Positions 6,941 through 12,363 of a stretch of DNA of 19,814 nucleotides are shown piece by piece. The stretch lies in contig PLSY01000151.1 in NCBI GenBank assembly GCA_003164275.1, positions 1 through 19,814 of the forward strand, read 5' to 3'. The notes under the pieces were generated by a model. That model was not told where the DNA came from, did no database searches, and saw nothing but the letters and a program-made list of their open reading frames with translations. The position numbers were made by a program, and so were the translations under genes. The stretch is from Acidimicrobiaceae bacterium (GTDB lineage: Bacteria > Actinomycetota > Acidimicrobiia > Acidimicrobiales > RAAP-2). The number at the start of each line of letters is the position of its first letter. Position 1 is the stretch's first letter.

Positions 6941-7122
6941 ATGGCCAGTCTCGTGACTACAGCGTGACCACAACTCCCGACCAGAGCACGCGAAGCATGA
7001 TCGGTGCTGGGAACATAACAACAGTTCACGGCCACTTTCGGTCAATAGAGAAGAGCCCTGAGATCGACCAGCTCTAACCATTAATCCCAAGGTGGCGAGA
7101 TCGAGACTCGCACGGCCCACCA
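6941..7122 (+). repeat. Long intergenic repeat, copy 1 (putative attachment site with tRNA-Lys core)
   Basis: Positions 6951-7122 align without gaps to 9191-9362: 134 of 172 identical by my manual count, with weaker similarity extending about 10 bases further left. Mismatches fall almost equally in all three codon phases (10, 16, 12), which argues against a coding sequence. The left end has two spaced copies of a GTGACNACA word (from 6953 and 6964). The right end is the tRNA-Lys 3' fragment. That layout, short repeated words next to a tRNA-derived core, is what a tyrosine-recombinase attachment site with arm-type sites would look like. Confidence 0.75.
7081..7122 (+). repeat. tRNA-Lys 3'-half fragment, copy 2 (putative att core)
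   Basis: It has TTAATCCC (end of anticodon loop and stem), T-arm GCGAG-ATCGAGA-CTCGC, acceptor strand ACGGCCC, discriminator A and a full CCA. Compared with copy 1 (GCGGG/CCCGC) the T-stem differs at both paired positions, so pairing is kept (G-C to A-T). There is no 5' half and the anticodon is degraded, so it is not a functional tRNA. Confidence 0.8.
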
Positions 7123-7142
7123 GGCGATTGGACTCTCGATCC

Positions 7143-7463
7143 TCAGGCAGACGGCCGTAGCTCCACGTTGACCTCAAGTCCGAGAGCTGTGGCCACACGC
7201 TGGAGAGTCGTCAGCGTGGCGCCTACGCCACCAGACTCGAGGCGGTCGATGGCCGCTTGGCTGGTACCCATATGACGTGCCAGCTCTCGTTGACTGAGGC
7301 CGGCAGCCTCCCGGGCGTCGTGGATGCGCTCGCCGACATCGGCGGCCAGTTTGGCCTCGGCGAACGCCCGGTCGTATTCGGCCCGTTCGGAGGCCGACAT
7401 CGCACCGAGCCTATTCTCTTTCAGCTGCACCCAACTGGAGCGGTCATTGTGTCTCTCCTTCAA
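7143..7463 (-). CDS. higA: HigA-like XRE-family antitoxin, start codon apparently damaged
   Basis: The frame encodes up to 106 residues. Residues about 45-100 are an XRE/Cro helix-turn-helix (LSQRELARHMGTSQAAIDRLESG, then TLTTLQRVATALGLEVNVEL), as in HigA antitoxins that neutralise HigB and repress their own operon. The best-placed ATG, overlapping the toxin-frame stop as ATGA at 7447-7444, is out of frame by one base. Restoring one base after ATGAC would give a typical HigA start (M-T-R-S-S-W-V-Q-L). As it stands translation must begin at the TTG at 7463 or at ATG codon 22 (7400). This, with the nonsense codon in the toxin gene upstream, suggests a decaying module. Confidence 0.75.
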   Translation of the reverse strand: MKERHNDRSSWVQLKENRLGAMSASERAEYDRAFAEAKLAADVGERIHDAREAAGLSQRELARHMGTSQAAIDRLESGGVGATLTTLQRVATALGLEVNVELRPSA

Positions 7464-7809
7464 CCGTGTGGCCCTCGGCGATGCAGCGGGCCATCGCCTG
7501 TCTGGTCCGGGCCACCTCAGCCCGTTCGTTCTGACGTTGCTTACGAAACGTGGTCAGCAGCACGATCCGTCTCCCTTCGGAAAGGAAGAACGTGATGCGC
7601 TGGGCCTACTGGGCCAGATCGAACCGGAGCTCGAAGAGGCCGTCACCGAGCGACCTGGATCGCGGCATCCGGATAGCTGCACCATGCTCACCCAGGTATT
7701 CGATCCGAGTAGCAACCGTGGCGAACTGGCCAGCCGGAAGCGACTCCAACCACTGTTCAACCTCTGACTCCAGTTCGATGGACCAAACTGACATCACAAC
7801 TGATGTCAC
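7444..7809 (-). pseudogene. higB: HigB/RelE-superfamily toxin interrupted by an in-frame amber codon
   Basis: The frame starts at GTG 7809 (or ATG 7794) with WSIELESEVEQWLESL, LGEHGAAIRMPRSRSLGDG and LFELRFDLAQ, the N-terminal two thirds of a Gp49-like HigB mRNA interferase. A TAG follows at 7608-7606. The same frame then continues through 53 more codons with the expected C-terminus, RITFFLSEGRRIVLLTTFRK and further, ending in a TGA at 7446-7444 that overlaps the original higA start. A single base change (for example TGG to TAG) explains the break. The truncated 67-residue product lacks the C-terminal strands and the basic TFRKQR region, so it should be inactive. It could equally be a sequencing error, which only read data can exclude. 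Confidence 0.8.
7789..7808. promoter_or_regulatory. Palindromic operator at the higB start
   Basis: A perfect 8-bp inverted repeat, TGACATCA (7789-7796), CAAC, TGATGTCA (7801-7808), covers both candidate start codons of the toxin. HigA proteins repress their own promoters at such palindromes, so this is probably the HigA operator. Confidence 0.6.
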
Positions 7810-7999
7810 CCCTCGGATCGTAAATCAAGGGGTTCGCCGCCGGCCCCCCGACTGCCCAGTGGATACTGAGGAGGTACCTCCCGAGCAGAAGCATCCCACC
7901 CACCCGGCCGCGGCCTGGGGAGGTTGCGACCTATGGCCATCCACGCGACAGGGGCCTAGGGTCTCCGATGAGGTGGCGTCCGGGGCGACGGCGGTGGGG

Positions 8000-8386
8000 T
8001 CAGCTGAGCTCGCGAACCCTGATGGTGTCGACGTGCTGCTGGAAGGCAACAGCCTTGCCACCGTCCATGGTCCACACGTGGACCATCTTCACGGCGGCCG
8101 GCTCTCCGGAACTCTTGTGCTTCCACCCGTAGCTCCCGAGCGCCACGACGGTGTCACCGTCGGCGACGAACTGCTCGGGCATCACCGCGAAGTCGTCGCC
8201 GATTTCTTCGAGCCGCATGAACACCCCTTCGAGCACCGCCTGAGGACCGACATACGTGCCAGCGAGTGGAAATCCGTCGGCCTCGGTCCACTGGATGTCG
8301 TCGGCCATGGCGCCGAGGGCGGCGGGAACGTCGCCGGTCGCGAAGCTCGCGTAGGCGCTTTCGACGATCTCCTTGTTAGTAAGCAT
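8000..8386 (-). CDS. NTF2/SnoaL-like (ketosteroid-isomerase fold) protein
   Basis: The 128-residue product has the cone-shaped NTF2-like fold pattern: an N-terminal helix (TNKEIVESAYASFATGD), a helix and strand DDIQWTEADGFPLAGTYVG, then strands ending VALGSYGWKHKSSG, AAVKMVHVWTM and GGKAVAFQQHVDT. Such proteins bind or isomerise small hydrophobic molecules, or act in polyketide, steroid or detoxification pathways; no specific substrate can be named. Two ATGs stand in tandem (8389 and 8386). The second is better spaced from AGAGGA and is used here. It is divergent from a TetR gene across a strongly palindromic region, so it is probably the regulator's main target. Confidence 0.85.
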   Translation of the reverse strand: MLTNKEIVESAYASFATGDVPAALGAMADDIQWTEADGFPLAGTYVGPQAVLEGVFMRLEEIGDDFAVMPEQFVADGDTVVALGSYGWKHKSSGEPAAVKMVHVWTMDGGKAVAFQQHVDTIRVRELS

Positions 8387-8428
8387 CATGTGTCCTCTTT
8401 CTCTCGGCGGGCGGCCATACCGCCCGTT

Positions 8429-8489
8429 TACATCACAGCGTTATCCATAACATCGTGATGTACGTATGTCAATGACGCCGTTATGGATA
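8429..8489. promoter_or_regulatory. Nested palindromic operators between the NTF2-like gene and tetR
   Basis: Positions 8429-8462 form a quasi-palindrome centred between 8445 and 8446: outer arms TACATCAC and GTGATGTA match perfectly, as do the inner GTTAT and ATAAC; 13 of 17 positions pair. A second element, GTTATGGATA at 8480-8489, is the exact inverse of TATCCATAAC at 8442-8451. Two operator copies in a divergent TetR intergenic region are typical of autoregulation plus control of the neighbour. Confidence 0.65.
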
Positions 8490-8500
8490 GGCTCTCGGAC

Positions 8501-9169
8501 ATGCCGCCTCGGTCTACCGACCCTCATCTGCGCGAACGGATCATCGCCACCGCGGCACGGCTGCTCGCCACCGAGGGTGCCGTGTCAGCCCGGCGCTTGG
8601 CCCGCGAGCTGGGTACTTCGACCATGGTCGTCTATACCCACTTCGGCGGGATGGACGAGCTGTCCCGACAGGTGATGCGCCGCGGTTTCGTCGGTTTCGG
8701 AACCGAGCTGGACAGCGGCGCGGTTACTGACGATGCCGTCGCCGACTGGATGACCTACCTCTGGAACTACCGCCGCTTCGCGCTGCGCGAACCCCACCTG
8801 TACGCAGTGATGTTCGGTCCTGGACTGGCCGAGTTCAGGACCGGTGATCCCGCCGACCTCGAGGCAGCTAGATTCACCTTCGTGTCGCTCCTCCGTCGCA
8901 TCCACGCCTGCGTCAACGCGGGCCGATGGGAGGTCGACGACGTCACCACCGCCGGCGAAGCTGTCTGGTCCGGTGTGCACGGCCACACCACGCTCGAGCA
9001 CACCGGGTTTTTCGGTGCGGTCGGCCGCGATCCAGTGCGTTCGTACAGCGAGATCCTCACAAGGATGTCGATGGGCCTCGGCGACGACGCCCGATCCACC
9101 GCTCGCTCGCTGTCGACCTCCAGACGGCGGGCCGTCCGCGCTGACCGAGCCGAGGTCGCAACTTCTTGA
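8501..9169 (+). CDS. TetR-family regulator with WHG domain
   Basis: The 222-residue product has a TetR helix-turn-helix at about residues 10-55 (AARLLATEGAVSARRLAREL, then TSTMVVYTHFGGMDELSRQV). Its C-terminal ligand domain carries the WHG signature (AVWSGVHGHTTLE, about residues 155-167). I chose the ATG at 8501 because the upstream in-frame ATG (8483) lies inside the operator half-site GTTATGGATA, while GGATAGG sits about 8 bases before 8501; the longer form would add six residues. A low-complexity basic tail (STARSLSTSRRRAVRADRAE) is probably disordered. It most likely represses itself and the divergent NTF2-like gene. The stop codon is followed within about 20 bases by the second long repeat. 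Confidence 0.9.
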   Translation: MPPRSTDPHLRERIIATAARLLATEGAVSARRLARELGTSTMVVYTHFGGMDELSRQVMRRGFVGFGTELDSGAVTDDAVADWMTYLWNYRRFALREPHLYAVMFGPGLAEFRTGDPADLEAARFTFVSLLRRIHACVNAGRWEVDDVTTAGEAVWSGVHGHTTLEHTGFFGAVGRDPVRSYSEILTRMSMGLGDDARSTARSLSTSRRRAVRADRAEVATS

Positions 9170-9180
9170 TATTGCACGGG

Positions 9181-9362
9181 GTGACCGGCCTCGTGACTAC
9201 ACCGTGACTACAACTCCGGGCAAAAGCACGCGAAGTGTGATCGACGTCGGGCATATCAGTGCAGTGGACGGCCAATTTTGGTGAACGCCGATGTGCTCTG
9301 ACATCGACGAGCTCTAACTTCTAATCCCAAGATGGCGCGATCGAGACTCGCACAGCCCACCA
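9181..9362 (+). repeat. Long intergenic repeat, copy 2 (putative attachment site with tRNA-Lys core)
   Basis: This is the partner of 6941-7122, with identical spacing throughout. Its left end contains two almost adjacent CGTGACTACA words (9192-9201 and 9203-9212), clearer than in copy 1. A conserved AGCTCTAAC stands just before the tRNA fragment. It starts about 11 bases after the tetR stop and ends 40 bases before the relE stop. Confidence 0.75.
9321..9362 (+). repeat. tRNA-Lys 3'-half fragment, copy 3 (putative att core)
   Basis: It has CTAATCCC, T-arm GCGCG-ATCGAGA-CTCGC (one mismatch in the stem), acceptor ACAGCCC, discriminator A and CCA. It shares the T54-to-A change with the other two copies and lacks the 5' half. 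Confidence 0.8.
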
Positions 9363-9402
9363 GTTGCCCACCACACCTACCGGCTTCATTTAGTTCACCA
9401 GG

Positions 9403-9705
9403 TCACAAGTGGTAGGCATCGCGTCGATGGTCGATGTCGACCACAATCACCCGATGACGCTCTTCATCGATGCGGTAGCGGATCCGGTATTCGCCTCGCA
9501 TGGCGCGCCAAAGGCCTTCGAACGGAGGACGAAGTCGTACGCCGACAATCCTTGGCCTCTCAAGGAGTGGGCCGGAAACGAACTCCCAGGCTGCAAAAGC
9601 GACCGCAGGCGGAAGGTTCTCACTCAGCGGCCGCCGCACACTTGGTGAGACGACTAGCTCGTACTTGGGCGGTGGACTGGCATCAGATCGTTCTCCTTTG
9701 GCCAT
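9403..9705 (-). CDS. RelE/ParE-family toxin
   Basis: The product has at most 100 residues. From about residue 12 it follows the actinobacterial RelE pattern: PKYELVVSPSVRRPLSENLP, GPLLERPRIVGVRLRPP, GLWRAMRGEYRIRYRIDEE and a C-terminal VVDIDHRRDAYHL. The basic residues in MRGEYRIRYRID and DHRRDAY are where RelE enzymes contact and cleave ribosome-bound mRNA. The in-frame ATG at 9705 overlaps the antitoxin by 23 bp. A better-placed ATG (9683, with AGGAG upstream and overlapping the antitoxin stop as TGATG) is out of frame, so the first ~11 residues (MAKGERSDASP) may not be the ancestral N-terminus. The toxin core is complete. Confidence 0.85.
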   Translation of the reverse strand: MAKGERSDASPPPKYELVVSPSVRRPLSENLPPAVAFAAWEFVSGPLLERPRIVGVRLRPPFEGLWRAMRGEYRIRYRIDEERHRVIVVDIDHRRDAYHL

Positions 9706-9991
9706 CCTTGAGCTCAGAGCGCCGGCGCGTCTCCATCAAAGCCCTCATCTCTTCACCCGAAGTGAGATCGCCGGCCGCTACCGCTGTATCCGCTTCCGAA
9801 ATGCACGCCATGGCGTCGGGATCACTCAGGAGTTCTATGGTCGCTTCGAGAGATGCCAAATCTTCGGAGGAGATGAGCACGACAAATTCGCGTCCGTTGC
9901 GAGTGACTTGGACCCGCTCGTGAGTTCGATCCACCTCGTCGGCCAGTTCTGACAGCCTGGCCTTCACCTCGGTCAGGGAAAGCGTCTGCAT
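9683..9991 (-). CDS. Phd/YefM-family antitoxin
   Basis: The 102-residue product begins MQTLSLTEVKARLSELADEV and continues HERVQVTRNGREFVVLISSEDLASLEATIELL, the standard Phd/YefM DNA-binding domain. The C-terminal ~45 residues are acidic then basic and probably disordered until bound to the toxin. It is the upstream gene of the pair and overlaps relE. No Shine-Dalgarno precedes the ATG at 9991, while TAATTC lies about 8 bases upstream, so a leaderless mRNA is plausible. The antitoxin should neutralise RelE and repress the operon. Both partners look intact, unlike the HigBA pair 2 kb to the left. Confidence 0.88.
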   Translation of the reverse strand: MQTLSLTEVKARLSELADEVDRTHERVQVTRNGREFVVLISSEDLASLEATIELLSDPDAMACISEADTAVAAGDLTSGEEMRALMETRRRSELKDGQRRTI

Positions 9992-10063
9992 AGACCAGAA
10001 TTAGAGTCCAGGGCTGACACGACGACTTCACGCACTTTCGGCTGGATGACTTCCGACCTCTGG

Positions 10064-10084
10064 CCCGTGACCCGTGACCCGTGA
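10064..10084. repeat. Short tandem repeat, CCCGTGA x3
   Basis: Three perfect tandem copies of the 7-mer CCCGTGA, followed by a partial fourth (CCCACG). It sits in the short gap between the hipA stop and the Phd antitoxin start. Slippage-prone; no function visible. Confidence 0.8.
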
Positions 10085-10108
10085 CCCACGGATTTCAGCG
10101 GAGGGAAT

Positions 10109-11431
10109 CTAGGTGGGCCGGAATCGAGCGATGTCCTCTCCGACCCTGGCGATTGTGTCTACGTCGACACTGGCAGCCACCGCAAATTCGGGCCAGGCAT
10201 CGACGGCTTCGACCACCTCGCGCAGCGCGGTCTCGATGCCAGGCACCTCATGAAGATCCCCGAGGACCCGGAGGTCATCGAGGGTAATGTCGACGAACCG
10301 ACCGTTGACGCTCATCTGGTGGGTTTGGGTCCACTCACCGTCCCAGTAGGAGTGGGTGACGTCGTACGCCGGGGCCAACTGCCAGGGACCGTCCTCGGGA
10401 AGTATGAAGGAAAAGTTCTTGGTGTGGTCATCGCGGTTGACGGCCATCACGTTGAAGGCCACCCGACGGAACATTTGGGCACGGTCTTTGGGGCCGAGGC
10501 CGAGCCTGTCGGCGGTGAGGAAGTAGCTTGAGTACGCATGGCTGCGGGCCAGGTTGTAGCCGAGGTGGCCGACCGCGCACAGGGTCTGGGAGTGGATACG
10601 GACATCTCCCGGCCCGCGGTCGAATCGCTTGGTCATGAAGTGGGAGCGCGGCCCCTCGGGCAGCAGGCGGGACTCGTTCATGGCGATGCCGGCCTGGGTG
10701 GCCATTAGGTAGTAGGCGTACTCCACCCGGCAGTACTGCTGGCTGGTTACCAGCGGGTCGATCGGGCGATCGGCAGGGTCACCTACTCCGTCCAGCTTGA
10801 GCAGCCATTGCTCGAAACCTTCGGGGGCCGTCAGCTGGCCTGAGCGCATCTGGCCGGTGACCGGGTTGTAGGCGATGACCGCCTTGGCCCGGGCGCCACC
10901 GGCGGTCGAGCCCACGGTGATCAGCTGAGTGAGGGCTTCATGGGTGTCCGGGTCCCCCGAGAGCCCGTCAGGCCCGTGGAGTGCACCGGCAATCTCGGAT
11001 CGGGCGGCGGTTACCAGGTCGGCTACCTGGACAAGGCTGACCGTTGAGTCCCCCGGACCAGTCGGCGGAGCGAAGGTCAGTGCTCCCATCGCCCTAGAAC
11101 TTGCGTAGGCCAGGCGGTCCAGGGCGGTGATCTGGCTCGGGTCAATACCCTGTTCGGCCATCCACGCGTTGACAAGGGCGTTGCCAAAGCGGTCGGGCAG
11201 CGCGTCGGCCAGCATGGCCGGCAATCCGTAGTACGTGGTTCGGGCGAGATCTGGGAATTCGAAGACTCCTGGACGGCGAGGCATGTAGATCGGTGCCAAG
11301 TCGGCGCCGCTCCTTACCCAGTTCTCGTCGTACTCGAATGCGTAGTAGCCAGTAGTCGGGTCAGGAGCCACGGCACCCACGACCCGATCCCAGGCCGAAA
11401 CCTCGATGGCTTCAGCAGGGTTGTAGGTCAT
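10109..11431 (-). CDS. hipA: HipA-like serine/threonine protein kinase toxin
   Basis: The 440-residue product is a full-length HipA-family kinase. It has an N-terminal HipA domain (residues about 5-125, with YGLPAMLADALPDRFGNAL), a glycine-rich loop VGSTAGGARAK at 173-183 (the ATP loop whose Ser is autophosphorylated in HipA), FMTKRFDR near 265-272 (Lys pairing with the phosphates), the catalytic loop VNRDDHTKNF at 331-340 with the catalytic Asp, and the metal-binding APAYDV at 353-358. HipA of E. coli phosphorylates glutamyl-tRNA synthetase and causes growth arrest and persistence; the target here is not known. It overlaps hipB by 4 bp (ATGA), so the two are cotranslated. All key residues are present, so it should be active. 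Confidence 0.93.
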   Translation of the reverse strand: MTYNPAEAIEVSAWDRVVGAVAPDPTTGYYAFEYDENWVRSGADLAPIYMPRRPGVFEFPDLARTTYYGLPAMLADALPDRFGNALVNAWMAEQGIDPSQITALDRLAYASSRAMGALTFAPPTGPGDSTVSLVQVADLVTAARSEIAGALHGPDGLSGDPDTHEALTQLITVGSTAGGARAKAVIAYNPVTGQMRSGQLTAPEGFEQWLLKLDGVGDPADRPIDPLVTSQQYCRVEYAYYLMATQAGIAMNESRLLPEGPRSHFMTKRFDRGPGDVRIHSQTLCAVGHLGYNLARSHAYSSYFLTADRLGLGPKDRAQMFRRVAFNVMAVNRDDHTKNFSFILPEDGPWQLAPAYDVTHSYWDGEWTQTHQMSVNGRFVDITLDDLRVLGDLHEVPGIETALREVVEAVDAWPEFAVAASVDVDTIARVGEDIARFRPT

Positions 11432-11790
11432 GAACTGCCACGCTTCGCACTGGGGTGGCGCACGCGCTGAGGAGCATTCGTCTCCGCACGACGATGTTGG
11501 CGCAAGATCTCCAGTGGGCTGATACCAGGCTCAGGTGGGAGGAGTGATTCCAGCCAGTCGGTGCGACCAAGGGCGCGGACAACTCGGACCACCGTTGTCA
11601 ATGAGCTGCCCTTTCCGCCCTCGAGGTTCTTGATCGCAGATCCCGAGACGTTTGCTCGCTCAGCCAACTCGGTCTGAGTGAGTCGATTCCGAAGTCGCAG
11701 GCGTCGCATATCTGTCCCAAGACGTCGTTCCCAGTCGGTCGTAGTGGCCTGGGCTCCTGACGGTTCGTAACTACTAGGTGTCTTTTCCAT
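11428..11790 (-). CDS. hipB: HipB-like XRE-family antitoxin/repressor
   Basis: The 120-residue product carries an XRE helix-turn-helix at about residues 28-75 (LRLRNRLTQTELAERANVSG, then SAIKNLEGGKGSSLTTVVRV). A conserved extension ESLLPPEPGISPLEILRQHR, typical of HipB-like partners of HipA, follows, then a basic tail. It should neutralise HipA and repress the operon. Start is ATG 11790 with AAGAGG about 8 bases upstream. The promoter region just upstream is markedly AT-rich, unlike the surrounding DNA, and contains an imperfect palindrome around AAGCTT. Confidence 0.9.
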   Translation of the reverse strand: MEKTPSSYEPSGAQATTTDWERRLGTDMRRLRLRNRLTQTELAERANVSGSAIKNLEGGKGSSLTTVVRVVRALGRTDWLESLLPPEPGISPLEILRQHRRAETNAPQRVRHPSAKRGSS

Positions 11791-11806
11791 CTCTTATGCC
11801 TCTTTG

Positions 11807-11828
11807 TATCTATAAAAGCTTATATTAC
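11807..11828 (-). promoter_or_regulatory. AT-rich hipBA promoter with an imperfect palindrome
   Basis: Just upstream of hipB lies an AT-rich block. On the gene's strand it contains TTTTATAGAT, a possible -10 region, and a palindrome centred on AAGCTT (11816-11821) with TAT/ATA flanks and one internal mismatch. It is a plausible HipB operator; no clear -35 was identified. Confidence 0.4.
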
Positions 11829-12363
11829 ATCTAGTCATCGATCAAATGTGGTTCAAGTCGAACCCGGGGGATCATATTCCACCCAACGCAAGAGATCTGG
11901 GCATCCGCCGCACGTCCGCCATGGACCAACCAGCTCCCCAAACCATGATGACGCGGGACCTCACACCGGAAGTCCCCCGCCGCCCCGACAAGACGCTGTC
12001 CATCGACGGGATGTCTGCCAGCGAAAGCCACCCCTTGGGCGCAAGGCCTACGCCCTGACAGATTCCGCAGGTGGCGTCCAGAACCATGTTCCGGCACGGC
12101 AGATTCCAAGCCAATCGCGCCCCCGTTCAAGGCCGCGAGGGCCCGACTTTCCGGCGAGTGAACCGGTGTTGGTATCCCTTCGAGTCGTGCACGAGAGGAT
12201 CCGCTCCGCATTTGGCCGTCCGGTGGGCCCTGACTATTGGCGATGGAGCCCAGGGTGGGGGGGGTGCCCCGACACAACGCTTCAGCGGCACCCTCTTGGC
12301 CGGATGAGATTCTTGGACCTACAACATCACCAGCTGAATGACCCATGGTCGACTCCCCCGGCT
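11829..12363. other. Gene-free stretch between hipB and the PhoU-like gene
   Basis: About 535 bp without a gene I can support. Open frames exist on both strands (for example 11831-12346 minus), but their peptides are low-complexity, rich in Gly, Arg and Pro, and match no family I know. Visible structure: a 5-bp inverted repeat GGTTC-AAGTC-GAACC (11850-11864) and a hairpin GGGCG/CGCCC (12037-12055). It probably contains the right boundary of the accessory region, but I found no fourth tRNA-Lys fragment here. Confidence 0.5.

Larger units (their letters stand above)
6785..7142. other. 358-bp gene-free stretch carrying long repeat copy 1
   Basis: I see no gene here. At 6851-6868 a small inverted repeat (TTCCTC, 6-base loop, GAGGAA) could form a weak hairpin downstream of the aldo/keto reductase. 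From 6941 to 7122 lies the first copy of the long repeat ending in a tRNA-Lys fragment. About 20 bases separate it from the stop codon of higA. Confidence 0.6.

Noticed and set aside
6941..7077. Long repeats as coding DNA (plus-strand peptides RDYSVTTTPDQSTRS and RDYTVTTTPGKSTRS are similar)
   Set aside because: Mismatches between copies are spread evenly over codon positions, there is no good start or ribosome binding site, and similarity continues through stop codons into the tRNA fragment.
7870..7881. 12-bp perfect palindrome GGAGGTACCTCC between the NTF2-like stop and higB
   Set aside because: Isolated, no promoter context, and short palindromes of this type are expected by chance in GC-rich DNA.
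10064..10090. CRISPR-like repeats
   Set aside because: The only short-period repeat is a 7-mer in tandem without spacers. No CRISPR array or cas gene is present.
11831..12346. 171-codon minus-strand frame in the hipB-DUF47 gap
   Set aside because: Low-complexity, no recognisable motif, and competing frames of similar length exist on both strands.
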